Assembly (NCBI RefSeq): GCF_025822605.1
Contig: NZ_JACKTY010000039.1
Span: 1-64,000 of the forward strand
Origin: Mycolicibacterium komossense
Lineage (GTDB): Bacteria > Actinomycetota > Actinomycetes > Mycobacteriales > Mycobacteriaceae
Reading direction: 5' to 3'
DNA: 64,000 nucleotides
Shown piece by piece: positions 51,696 through 60,077 of the stretch. The position numbers and the translations under genes were made by a program. Numbering within the stretch: position 1 is the first letter of the stretch; each line of letters starts with the position of its first letter. Below the pieces are notes generated by a model, which saw only the letters and a program-made list of their open reading frames with translations, ran no database searches and was not told where the DNA came from.

Positions 51696-52115
51696 CCACT
51701 GTGGCACGTGGTGGGTCACTCCACTCCTACGGCGGGCAGGTCGCGCTCGAATTAGCCATCCGGGCACCCGAATTGGTGTCGAGGCTGACGCTGTGGTTCA
51801 GCCCCGCTGAACTGGCTGCCGACGGCCCCGTCGTACGCCAGGTCAGAAGGATGCTCGTCGAGGCCGACCGCGCAGCATGGTCTCTTGCTCTGAGGGCAAT
51901 CGCGACATTCGATTGTTCGACGGAGACCTCGTCGATCTCCTGCCCCGACGATCGTCGCTGCCGCCCAGGATCAGGTGTCCACACCGGAGGCGATGAGCGC
52001 GATGCACGCGCGCACACCCAGCATAGAGCTCGACAACGCCTGGCACATGTAGATGTTCATCGAGCCGAGACGGCTTGCGGGGCTGATCCGCGATCATTCA
52101 CAGCCGCGGTGGTAG
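51696..52115 (+). pseudogene. Alpha/beta hydrolase remnant with frameshifts and deletion
   Basis: One frame gives PLWHVVGHS and the next frame continues SYGGQVALELAIRAPELVSRLTLWFSPAEL, together the nucleophile elbow GHSxGG of an alpha/beta hydrolase. After ALRAIATFD the similarity moves to a third frame, TPEAMSAMHARTPSIELDNAWHM, then a TAG and MFIEPRRLAGLIRDHSQPRW ending at 52115. The N-terminal third and the catalytic Asp region are missing. It lies just left of the tmRNA terminator and is the last clearly chromosomal gene trace before the presumed island. Confidence 0.7.
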
Positions 52116-52122
52116 TGCAAAC

Positions 52123-52160
52123 AAAAAAGCGGGTCAGGACTTTCGTCCTGACCCGCTTTT
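52123..52160 (-). terminator. Strong intrinsic terminator of the ssrA fragment
   Basis: A 16-bp perfect stem (AAAAGCGGGTCAGGAC and complement) with a TTTC loop; read leftward it ends in TTTTTTGTTT. It starts 3 bp after the CCA end of the tmRNA fragment, so it is the terminator of that RNA gene. Confidence 0.85.
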
Positions 52161-52163
52161 CTC

Positions 52164-52200
52164 TGGTGGAGCTGCCGGGAATTGAACCCGACGAGAACGC
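52164..52200 (-). ncRNA. ssrA: 3' end of a tmRNA (ssrA) gene, probable attachment-site remnant
   Basis: Read leftward the DNA gives TCGGG-TTCAATT-CCCGG (a T-arm with standard loop), then CAGCTCC, discriminator A and CCA. CAGCTCCACCA is the 3' end of bacterial tmRNAs, pairing with their GGGGCTG 5' end. The 5' end, the tag-peptide frame and the pseudoknots are not found in the following sequence, so only about the last 35-40 bases are present, with the native terminator beyond. This is the pattern left when an element integrates in the 3' end of ssrA. A tRNA with the same acceptor stem is a less likely reading. Confidence 0.65.
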
Positions 52201-52524
52201 ACTGACCTGCGGTTTTAGTTTGACGAATCCGGGCGAAAACGGACGGAATCGCAGGAAAACGTGCCGCCCGTCTTGACATTGTCAAACTGTTTCGTTGCCA
52301 CGGACAGACGGGAGGGCCACGAAGGCAGCCACCTCTGGTCGGGTGGCAGCCGGGTTCGGCGATCCAGCTTTCCTCAAAGCCAACTCAGGCACTGCAGCAT
52401 TGAAACAGTGGACGCTTCTCGTTGCGATCACGATCGGTTATCCGACGCGGCGATTTCCCCCGGACACCGAGTCCACAAATCCGACGCTGAACTCCCCAAT
52501 CTGTCGAGTTGAACTACAGGGTGA
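52201..52524. other. Non-coding stretch between the ssrA fragment and gajB
   Basis: 324 bp with no recognisable gene. A short rightward frame (MPRTDGRATKAATSGRVAAG, start 52295) overlaps the gajB stop and has no family resemblance or ribosome site. On the reverse strand CTGTAGTTCAACTCGACAG near 52502-52520 looks slightly like a tRNA start but does not fold into a D-arm. No integrase gene is present. Confidence 0.5.
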
Positions 52525-54396
52525 TCAACCCGTGTTCTTCTGAAGGGTGGCTGCCATATCGATTACGAAAGGCGATGGACCGTCGGAAATCCAGCGGCCA
52601 TAGGGAGTGAAGTAGCCGGGGCCGACGATCAGTTGAACGTCGTGCTCGGCTCTAGTGATCGCTACGTAGAGGGAACGCCGAGGTTCTTCCATCTCCTTGG
52701 GACTCGGATGCCTCCACCCACCGGCGCTCTTCACTTGCATCGGGACGATGCCCTTCAGCAGACCCGGCAGGACGACCGTATGGAATTCTCGACCCTTCGC
52801 ACTGTGATAAGTCGTGAGAACAACCTTCCCCGCAACTACCGCGAAACGCGCGATGTCAATGAGACACAACTCGTCTTCCTCAACGACGCGGCACAACGTA
52901 TCGATAGCGGCGGAGTTGTCTTCGTCCGGGTGCCGCGAAGCTATGACGTCGAGTTCAAGGTTAGTCACCAGGCGGTCGAGCCAGTCGGTTGCCGACCCTT
53001 CTGGGTCGTAGCCCACGTCGGGCGGGTCCAGGGTAGCTTGCAGCGTTCGCGCCAGCGTCAATCGCGTTGATGGTGGCGACATTTCAGAGTCGCGGCGAAG
53101 CCGCTCTAGCCTGTAGGCAAGATCCATCGTTCTAGGGGCATGCGTCGACCGCGTTAGCTCAGCCACGACTTCCGCTTGCGATTCACGGATCCGCATGTTG
53201 GCAATGGTGCGGCTTGCACAGTGCTGTACGAAATTCGACACCGAGCCGGGCGGTAGTCGTGTGTCGCGTTCATGCAGGAAGGGAATTTTGCTGGCGTCTA
53301 GCGCGGCGAGCAGTCGATCGAGCACCTGGCCACGCGCTGGGTAGAGGATCGCTACTCGTTCGTACTTAACACCGGCATTGATTGCGCCTGCAACGATCTC
53401 GACAGCGGCGTTGGCATGCTCGTCGAGTCCCCCTTCCACTCCAGTGATTTCAAGGTTGCCGGGAGGTGCGCCTTCGCGGGCCTTTCTCCCACGTGCGATA
53501 CCTAACGCTGCCTCCGCAGCAGCGATGATGTCCTGGCCGGATCGGTAATTCGTCGTCAGTGGAAAGTCAGTGAAATCTTCACGCTCGCGCAGCTCATTTA
53601 AGTAGCGAGGGTCCGCGCCGGAAAAGCCGAACACAGATTGATCCCCGTCGCCGACCGCGAAAACTGAGATGCCGGCTATATCGTGGAGCGTGACGACCAG
53701 CTGATGAAGGACGCCGCCCATGTCCTGATACTCATCCACCAACAGATGCGGGAACTTCGCGCTGAGTAAGTCGCGGACCGCCGGAAAGGTAGTAACGATC
53801 CGCAACGCTTCAACAACCATCGCTTCGAAGTCCGTCTTATCGCGGTTTACCAGTTCCGCTTCATAGAGATGAGCCGCGGCCACTTCGCGTTGGTCGAACG
53901 TCGCGAGGTCTTCCTTGCAGGCGATCGCGCGACGAATTCTGTTGCTTGTCGCAGTCCTATATTTCGGATCAAGGTCAGCGATGCCTAGCTCATCGAAGCA
54001 CCATTGCAGAAGCTTTCGCTGTCCACTTTCGCCCATGACAGATCCTGCCGACGGCGGTTGAGATCCGGTCAGACCGCTGTATGCGATTAAGATTTCGTTT
54101 CTGCAGAACGCGTGAACTGTGGAACAGGCCAGGCGGCGGCCAGCATGAGCGCCAATCGCAGAGACACGTCGTACGATTTCATCCGCCGCTGCATTCGTGT
54201 AAGTGAGGCACGCAAGACCCCGGAAGATGGACAAATCCGCCTCTAGCAGGTAGGCCGCACGGGCGACTAGTGTGCGCGTCTTTCCGCTGCCGGGTCCAGC
54301 GCTCAAAACAGCATCGCCATCGTGCAGAACTGCAGCCAGCTGTTCAGTGTTGAGGTCGGATAGTTCAGCCGCAAGGTGATCACTTACCCGGATCAT
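52525..54396 (-). CDS. gajB: UvrD/PcrA-like SF1 helicase, Gabija GajB-like
   Basis: A 623-residue helicase from the ATG at 54396, 4 bp after the gajA stop; a longer frame to 54468 would overlap gajA by 68 bp and is less likely. SF1A motifs are complete: Walker A AGPGSGKTRT (residues 33-42), VDEYQDM (220-226), GDGDQSVFGFSGA (249-261), NYRSG (283-287), TTYHSAKGREFHTVVLPG and YVAITRAEHDV near 577. Size is somewhat above typical GajB (about 500). In Gabija, GajB binds GajA, senses DNA or nucleotide depletion and helps activate the nuclease during phage infection. Gene order and overlap support a working two-gene system. Confidence 0.85.
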   Translation of the reverse strand: MIRVSDHLAAELSDLNTEQLAAVLHDGDAVLSAGPGSGKTRTLVARAAYLLEADLSIFRGLACLTYTNAAADEIVRRVSAIGAHAGRRLACSTVHAFCRNEILIAYSGLTGSQPPSAGSVMGESGQRKLLQWCFDELGIADLDPKYRTATSNRIRRAIACKEDLATFDQREVAAAHLYEAELVNRDKTDFEAMVVEALRIVTTFPAVRDLLSAKFPHLLVDEYQDMGGVLHQLVVTLHDIAGISVFAVGDGDQSVFGFSGADPRYLNELREREDFTDFPLTTNYRSGQDIIAAAEAALGIARGRKAREGAPPGNLEITGVEGGLDEHANAAVEIVAGAINAGVKYERVAILYPARGQVLDRLLAALDASKIPFLHERDTRLPPGSVSNFVQHCASRTIANMRIRESQAEVVAELTRSTHAPRTMDLAYRLERLRRDSEMSPPSTRLTLARTLQATLDPPDVGYDPEGSATDWLDRLVTNLELDVIASRHPDEDNSAAIDTLCRVVEEDELCLIDIARFAVVAGKVVLTTYHSAKGREFHTVVLPGLLKGIVPMQVKSAGGWRHPSPKEMEEPRRSLYVAITRAEHDVQLIVGPGYFTPYGRWISDGPSPFVIDMAATLQKNTG

Positions 54397-54400
54397 TCGG

Positions 54401-56368
54401 TCACTCCGAAGGGATCGTAATAGATTGTTGTAGAAGGGGTTCTCCTCGTACCAATTCTGAAATCGCACTTAGCGCTTTGAAGATATAGCCGGAGGAGAAG
54501 CTGTCGTAGACACCGACCGGCAGATCCATCGCCGGGTCGCCAGTCGCGTGCGCAGCCACCCGAGCCCGAAGATCAACCTTCGAGATGTGGGCAGCGAGGC
54601 GTTGGGCAAACCTTCCCTTACCAAGAGAGGTGATGCGGGACAACATCGCATCGCGGATCGCGACGTCTACCGAGTTTTCAGATTGGTTGTCGACGCCAGC
54701 GTTAACGTCGTTGCGCTCGGCCGTCGACGACGACAGCTCTCCGAATGCCGCCTTGATTTCATCTCCAAAGAGCGTGCAGAGGTCAGCTTCCAGCGTCTGC
54801 CAACCCACATAGATTTCGGCGCGTTCTAACTCGTGGACTATTGACTTCGTCTTGTCCTCGAAGTCGTCATCGCCCAAAGCAGGAAGTTCGTTGATGCGCT
54901 TTTGTATGTTTTCTTTCTGCGTCGCGATTAGAAGTGCCGCCCCACGCTTAATGCCCGCGCTGGTTCGTCCACGCTTATCAGGATCCGTATCGCCGTCGGT
55001 GACAATCGCGTGTGGTGTCTTGATTCCCTGCTGCCCAAGAAGTGCACGGTAGGGTCGGAAATCGGTGCCGTGGGCGCTCGCGACGACCACACCGTGACTG
55101 TCCAGATCAAAACCGGCTGCAGAGGCTATCGCAGGAAGCACGTAAAGCTCCGCCAAGCCTTCGACGACAATGACTCCAGCCGCGAACAGGATTTCTGCAC
55201 GACTGACGTCGATGTACCTCTCGAGATCTTCCGCTTCGGTCTTTGTGATGGGGAGATGGGAGGTTGTCGCTCCAACGGTCGCGGCGCCCCTGCTGTCGCG
55301 ACGGAGAACGACAAAGGAAGCAATGGGCGTGACAGCAGCTACGTGCGGGCTATGAGTTGTCAGTATGAGCGATGACTCGCTGCGAAGCAGGTAGTGGAAC
55401 AGTCGCCGTTGCAAACCGACGTGGAGGTGGGCTTCTGGTTCTTCGACAGCTACTAGGGTCGCGACGAATTGGTCTGCGGCCCGTTGCCGAGTAAGCACTT
55501 CCAGCAGTAGGCCGAGGTAGATGACGTTTGCACTGCCAAGGCTGCTGTCGGACACGCTGCGTGACCGTTCTTTGTCGACGAAGAGCCGCACAGCTCGCAA
55601 CAATTCATCGGCACGTGTCGATGCGAAGCCGAGCGTGGGGTCCACCGAGAACCGAGGGCCCAGCATGTCGCCCAATCGGTTGGACAGATGAGTCTGCAGG
55701 GCATCAACATTCTTGTCCTTTGTAAGCTCATTGACCGCCACTGCGATGGCGTTTGCTGTCGCCGTTAGCTTTTCAGGCTCGATTGGGAGACTCTCAAGGA
55801 GATCTCTGAGCGGGTTGCGGCGCCACGATTGCAAGTCGCCTTCTGCGTCTCGCAACGCCGGTAACATACGCATCGCGATGTCACGCCTGATGGAGCGAAT
55901 GTCTTCGTCTTCCGCAAGGCCCCCGAAGACGACGAAGTCATAGTCCTGCGGAGTCAGCGGCTGTGTCGGCTTGCCGCTGCCCTGCTTGCCTGAGCCATCC
56001 GCCCCGTCGAGGGCCTTCCGCGCAAAGAATCGGTAGGTAAGTCGTGCTGTGTACGGGTTGCTCGCCACAACGCAGGCTCCCAGCACCGCCTTGGCCGCTT
56101 CGTCGTTATCGAACCCTTGGAGTTCGATCACGATTTTGACCTCCGCGCCGCCGCTCAATCCTTGCGGGTGACCCTCCCATACGTCCTCGGCGCGAAGCAT
56201 CCTGCGCGTGTCCGGAAGTGAAGGATCCAGAACTAGCCGCATGGCCTCTAGGAGGTTCGACTTACCAACGCCGTTCTCGCCGACGATCACTGCTGGCGAA
56301 GGAAATTGATCCAGCCGCAGCTGCTCGAAGTTACGAAAATTCTCGATCTCAACACGCGAGATGTGCAC
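54401..56368 (-). CDS. gajA: OLD-family ATPase/TOPRIM nuclease, Gabija GajA-like
   Basis: About 655 residues from a GTG at 56368 (MHISRVEIENFRNFEQL); the 21 codons upstream lack resemblance. The ABC-type ATPase half has Walker A GENGVGKSN (30-38), a SLGSANVIYLGLLLEVL signature region (~277-292), Walker B VAVEEPEAHLH (306-316) and TTHSPH (337-342). The TOPRIM half has VIVVEGLAELYVLP with the conserved Glu (~403) and VTDGDTDPDKRG with DxD (~458-460). This is the OLD nuclease layout of GajA, which nicks phage DNA when cellular NTPs fall. The ~100 C-terminal residues are variable. It is first in the pair and divergent from the kinase gene. Confidence 0.85.
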   Translation of the reverse strand: MHISRVEIENFRNFEQLRLDQFPSPAVIVGENGVGKSNLLEAMRLVLDPSLPDTRRMLRAEDVWEGHPQGLSGGAEVKIVIELQGFDNDEAAKAVLGACVVASNPYTARLTYRFFARKALDGADGSGKQGSGKPTQPLTPQDYDFVVFGGLAEDEDIRSIRRDIAMRMLPALRDAEGDLQSWRRNPLRDLLESLPIEPEKLTATANAIAVAVNELTKDKNVDALQTHLSNRLGDMLGPRFSVDPTLGFASTRADELLRAVRLFVDKERSRSVSDSSLGSANVIYLGLLLEVLTRQRAADQFVATLVAVEEPEAHLHVGLQRRLFHYLLRSESSLILTTHSPHVAAVTPIASFVVLRRDSRGAATVGATTSHLPITKTEAEDLERYIDVSRAEILFAAGVIVVEGLAELYVLPAIASAAGFDLDSHGVVVASAHGTDFRPYRALLGQQGIKTPHAIVTDGDTDPDKRGRTSAGIKRGAALLIATQKENIQKRINELPALGDDDFEDKTKSIVHELERAEIYVGWQTLEADLCTLFGDEIKAAFGELSSSTAERNDVNAGVDNQSENSVDVAIRDAMLSRITSLGKGRFAQRLAAHISKVDLRARVAAHATGDPAMDLPVGVYDSFSSGYIFKALSAISELVRGEPLLQQSITIPSE

Positions 56369-56668
56369 CTTTGCCCCCGTATTCGTTGCACAGATCGCAG
56401 TCAGGACGGCCCGTCTGCATCTGCCCTCCACTCCAGGAAGTGTTTAGCACCCCCGCACAAATTTCGGGTCGATTTATCTCACGAGTCATCGGCCGTAGTC
56501 GCTCCCGTTACCGTCTACCTACGTCGAAAGTCGCGCGGCGAACAACCGGTTGGCCCCGCCGGTTCTGCCGTGGGATAGCTGAAACTTCGAGCGTTTTGCA
56601 TGCAGCGAACCGATTAATAACTCTCGTAGATCTGTGGGAGTGCAAGAACCGACAGGTAGGATCCAGCG
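56369..56668. other. Divergent promoter region between gajA and the kinase gene
   Basis: 300 bp holding both 5' regions. No strong palindrome or riboswitch-like structure was found. A TTAATAACTCTCGTAGATC stretch (56611-56629) is AT-rich against its surroundings and may be part of the kinase promoter. Confidence 0.4.
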
Positions 56669-58279
56669 ATGCCACTGGGGGTTGGTCAAACGTTTGCCGG
56701 CTATCGGATTGTTGGAAAACTGGGGGCTGGCGGTATGGGAGAGGTTTATCTCGCCCAGCATCCCCGGTTGCCTCGCCGTGACGCGCTAAAGCTGTTATCC
56801 AGTGGAGTGTCAGCGGACAATAGCTTTCGCACCAGGTTCCTTCGCGAGGCCGATCTCGCCTGCACTCTCCGACATCCACACATAGTCGGCGTCCTCGATC
56901 GTGGCGAAGTTGACGACCAGTTGTGGATTTCGATGGATTATGTCGACGGCGAGGATGCCGGAGGGCTCCTGAGTCACCGCTACCCGGCGGGCATGCCCCA
57001 CGACCTTGTGATCACGATCATCCGCGCAGTGGCATCCGCGTTGGACTATGCCCACAAGCGGGGGTTGCTGCATCGGGATGTCAAGCCTGCCAACATCATG
57101 CTCTCGAATGCAGACAATGACGCGGAGCATCGAACGTTCTTGACCGACTTCGGCATCGCCCGGGTATTCGAAGATGAGAGCGGGTTAACCGAGACGAATA
57201 TGACGGTCGGAACCGTCGACTACGCCGCTCCCGAACAACTCCTGGGTGACAACCTTGACAGCAGGGCCGACCAGTACTCCCTTGCCGCAACGACTTACCA
57301 CTTGCTCAGTGGGACGCCACCGTTTCGAGACCCGAACCCCGCGGTGGTGATCAGTCGTCACCTCAACGCAGTTCCTGCTCCGCTATCTGCGACTCGGCCC
57401 GACCTGGCTGCCTATGATGACGTTCTCGCGCGGGGGCTGTCAAAACGCCCCGAAGACCGCTACGACAGCTGCAGTCAATTCGCCAGCGCATTATCCGCAT
57501 CCGCACCTCAAACTAATTCAACACCAACACAACTCGCCGAGCGACCGGCCGCGGCCGACACCCAGAAGCGACCGTCAATCACTAGAGACTCCGAACCACA
57601 AGATAAGAGTCAGGCGACAACGCCATTGTCGCCAGGTTGGTACCAGGATCCGAGCGGAACGCTTGGCACGTTGTACTGGGACGGCCAAGCGTGGCGTTCC
57701 GCGCCGTTGCCCACCGCAGACCTGCAAGTGGTCGACCGAAGTTCAACACCTCGCGGCAGCAGTCGGATGCGAATGGGTGTAATCGCCACGGCTGCTGTGC
57801 TTCTCGCCGCTGCCGCTGGCCTTACCCTCTGGAATACCACAAGAGCAGGTCCGCCCGCTGGACCTTCGGTCTTCACCGCCACCCAGCAGCCTGGCGCGAT
57901 GACCGTGCAACCGACTCTGACGGCAGCTCGAACCCCGACCAGCACGGCGACACGTCCACCGTCCACCGTTGCGAGCAGTCCTACCTCCTCGATGGGACTG
58001 CCTAGGCCCACCTACTGGGGCGCGCTTGTGATTGGCACCTGCGACGAAGGCGGAACCTGCGGTGTTAAGCAGCGCGCCGCACCGTTCAACGAGTCTGAGC
58101 GCCTCGTTCCCGATGACCTCCTAGACAACATGCCCGTCACGGTCGTCTGCCAGACCATCGGCGATTTCCGATCGAACCAGGGGCAAGGATCGAGCTATAC
58201 CTGGTACCGCCTGTACAACGGCGCATACGTTAGCTCGGTCTACCTAGATGTCAGAGGATCTGGAATTCCAGCGTGCTGA
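56669..58279 (+). CDS. Transmembrane Ser/Thr protein kinase with DUF2510 and extracellular SH3-like domain
   Basis: A 536-residue protein. The kinase domain (about 11-275) has the P-loop GAGGMGEVYLA, Lys41 in DALKLL, HRDVKPANIM (135-144) and TDFGIARV, with GTVDYAAPEQ as the activation end. A DUF2510 module (PGWYQDPSGTLGTLYWDGQAW, ~322-343) follows, then a helix ~371-391 (MGVIATAAVLLAAAAGLTLW) and a Pro/Thr linker. The last ~90 residues outside the cell (GTCGVKQRAAPFNE, YTWYRLYNGAYVSSVYLD) look like a bacterial SH3 domain, probably sensing cell-wall fragments. It overlaps the M14 peptidase gene by 7 bp, tying kinase and wall enzyme in one transcript. Confidence 0.9.
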   Translation: MPLGVGQTFAGYRIVGKLGAGGMGEVYLAQHPRLPRRDALKLLSSGVSADNSFRTRFLREADLACTLRHPHIVGVLDRGEVDDQLWISMDYVDGEDAGGLLSHRYPAGMPHDLVITIIRAVASALDYAHKRGLLHRDVKPANIMLSNADNDAEHRTFLTDFGIARVFEDESGLTETNMTVGTVDYAAPEQLLGDNLDSRADQYSLAATTYHLLSGTPPFRDPNPAVVISRHLNAVPAPLSATRPDLAAYDDVLARGLSKRPEDRYDSCSQFASALSASAPQTNSTPTQLAERPAAADTQKRPSITRDSEPQDKSQATTPLSPGWYQDPSGTLGTLYWDGQAWRSAPLPTADLQVVDRSSTPRGSSRMRMGVIATAAVLLAAAAGLTLWNTTRAGPPAGPSVFTATQQPGAMTVQPTLTAARTPTSTATRPPSTVASSPTSSMGLPRPTYWGALVIGTCDEGGTCGVKQRAAPFNESERLVPDDLLDNMPVTVVCQTIGDFRSNQGQGSSYTWYRLYNGAYVSSVYLDVRGSGIPAC

Positions 58280-59109
58280 GGGTAGGTCCGACGCAAGTGA
58301 TTCCTCGCTGGGCTGTGCTCGTCGGTTGGACGCTGTTGACTGCGGGACTAACGTGCGGCTGCGGCGAGGAACCGTCCACAGTCACCGCCGGCCCGCCCTC
58401 GGCCAGAAGCGAACCGGCCGCGACGGTAATCGCGACGACGTCAGCGCCTCCGCTGTTGCCGGCTGCGCCGGCTGCCAGCGAGTGGGAGGTTGTGGGCTTG
58501 TCTGTCCAGCAACGCCCGATCCGGATGAAGACACTGGGAAAGGGCCCTCGAAAGGTTCTGTTCGTTGGCGGGATTCATGGTGACGAAACTGAAGGCGCCT
58601 ACACCACAGATGAACTGCCGAAGGCGTTCCTAGATGCCAACTTGGCCGATGCGGTGACGCTGACAATCTTAGAGGACGTGAATCCTGACGGGAGGGCTGC
58701 ACGGACGCGCGATAACGCGAACGGCGTCGACATCAATCGAAACTTCCCCGCCAACAACTTCGACCAAAGCAACGGAGGAACACCGTTGAGTCAGCCCGAG
58801 TCGCAGGCCCTCAGCGCCACGATCGACCGCGTACAGCCCAATCTCATTCTGGTGATGCATTCTTGGGCCGGCAAAGAATTTGTGAACTTCGACGGGCCGG
58901 CGCAGGAAGTTGCCGAGCGCTTTGCGGACATCGCACACCTTCCGGTGGAAGCGTCCAGTGAGTTCGCGCCGACTCCCGGATCGCTGGGTTCATACACCGG
59001 ACGCGATCGCGGCATCCCTATTCTGACCGTCGAGTTGCTCAAAGGATCGGACTCGGCCCAAGACTGGGAGCGAATTCGTACAGCGCTGCTCCAAGCCATT
59101 GCTGGGTGA
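58273..59109 (+). CDS. Secreted M14-family zinc carboxypeptidase (murein peptide amidase-like)
   Basis: A 278-residue protein from the GTG at 58273, overlapping the kinase gene by 7 bp. Residues ~11-30 form a signal sequence with Cys28/Cys30 near its end, so it is exported, perhaps as a lipoprotein. A Ser/Pro/Ala linker leads to the M14 domain. Zinc ligands are H102 and E105 in GGIHGDETEG and H196 in VMHSWAG; the general base is E254 in ILTVELLKG; VDINRNFP carries the substrate Arg. The small size matches MpaA-type enzymes that cut gamma-D-Glu-diaminopimelate bonds in peptidoglycan peptides, which suits its neighbours. Confidence 0.88.
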   Translation: MLRVGPTQVIPRWAVLVGWTLLTAGLTCGCGEEPSTVTAGPPSARSEPAATVIATTSAPPLLPAAPAASEWEVVGLSVQQRPIRMKTLGKGPRKVLFVGGIHGDETEGAYTTDELPKAFLDANLADAVTLTILEDVNPDGRAARTRDNANGVDINRNFPANNFDQSNGGTPLSQPESQALSATIDRVQPNLILVMHSWAGKEFVNFDGPAQEVAERFADIAHLPVEASSEFAPTPGSLGSYTGRDRGIPILTVELLKGSDSAQDWERIRTALLQAIAG

Positions 59110-59218
59110 TGGCTTTCCGGGCATCTCAAGAGGGCGGCATCCGGGTCTAGGCCGCTGCAAGCGGGTCTTTTCCCGCCGGGTCAGCTGACGATTGGCATCA
59201 GGTTGCTAGCCTTTCGTC

Positions 59219-59989
59219 ATGCGATATCGGACAGGCAAGCGGGCGCAGGTCCGACGCATTCTGGCCGCGGCCGTCTCGACCGCCGTCGCACTGTCGAGCA
59301 CGGCTTTCCCCGCATCCGCCGATACACCGAGCATCGCCGGGATGACTGTATTCCTCGATCCGGGCCACAGCGGCACGAATGATGCGTCGATCAGCCAGCA
59401 GGTCCCCAACGGCCGCGGCGGCATGAAGGACTGCGAAACGACGGGCACCAGCACCAACAGCGGATTTCCAGAGCACACCTTCAATTGGGATGTTGTACAA
59501 CAGGTCCGGGCCGGACTGGAGCAGATGGGAGTGCGGACTCAGCTTTCCCGCGACAATGACACTGGGCCCGGTCCCTGTATCGACGCACGCGCGTCCGCCG
59601 CGAATGCGATGCAACCCGACGCCATCGTCAGCATTCATGCCGACGGTGGGCCCGCCTCAGGGCGCGGTTTCCACGTCAACTATTCCGCGCCGCCACTCAA
59701 CAAGGCTCAGTCCGGTCCCGCCATGCAGCTGGCGAACACCATGCGCGATGCGTTAGCCGCCGCGGGACTGCCGGAATCGACCTACATCGGGTCCGGTGGG
59801 CTCTACGGTCGCGCCGATCTCGCCGGTCTGAACCTCGCCGAATATCCCGCCGTGCTCATTGAACTCGGCAATATGCGTAATATCGATGACGCCGCGGAAA
59901 TGGAAAGCGCCGACGGGCGTGCTCGATACGCTGCGAACGTCACCCAGGGGATCGTGGCGTACCTCCAGCAGAAGGCCACCCCGAGTTAG
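59219..59989 (+). CDS. N-acetylmuramoyl-L-alanine amidase (Ami1/Rv3717-like, Amidase_3)
   Basis: A 256-residue secreted enzyme. A signal peptide ends ASA at ~34. The Amidase_3 zinc ligands are H50 (LDPGHSG), E85 (FPEHTFNWD) and H140 (VSIHADGG); the catalytic Glu is E215 (LIELGNMRN). Two Cys (C72, C120) probably form the disulfide seen in the M. tuberculosis Ami1/Rv3717 enzyme, which this resembles along its whole length. It cuts the bond between MurNAc and the stem peptide, needed for daughter-cell separation and wall turnover. It follows the M14 gene by 109 bp, with a weak GCGGG/CCCGC hairpin near 59161-59176 between them. Confidence 0.92.
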   Translation: MRYRTGKRAQVRRILAAAVSTAVALSSTAFPASADTPSIAGMTVFLDPGHSGTNDASISQQVPNGRGGMKDCETTGTSTNSGFPEHTFNWDVVQQVRAGLEQMGVRTQLSRDNDTGPGPCIDARASAANAMQPDAIVSIHADGGPASGRGFHVNYSAPPLNKAQSGPAMQLANTMRDALAAAGLPESTYIGSGGLYGRADLAGLNLAEYPAVLIELGNMRNIDDAAEMESADGRARYAANVTQGIVAYLQQKATPS

Positions 59990-60077
59990 GGTGAGCCGAC
60001 CCGCAACGCTTAACGGCACCTCATAGCCCTTTACTTGTTCGCCGGCAGCGCGACGCCCTAGCGGGTTCTTCGCCAGG

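Noticed and set aside
52440..52524. Possible tRNA on the reverse strand (CTGTAGTTCAACTCGACAG)
   Set aside because: The start resembles tRNA positions 5-20, but no D-stem, anticodon stem or T-arm can be paired in the following 70 bases.
52201..56668. Integrase or transposase carried with the Gabija pair
   Set aside because: All frames in this stretch were read and none shows tyrosine or serine recombinase or transposase motifs.
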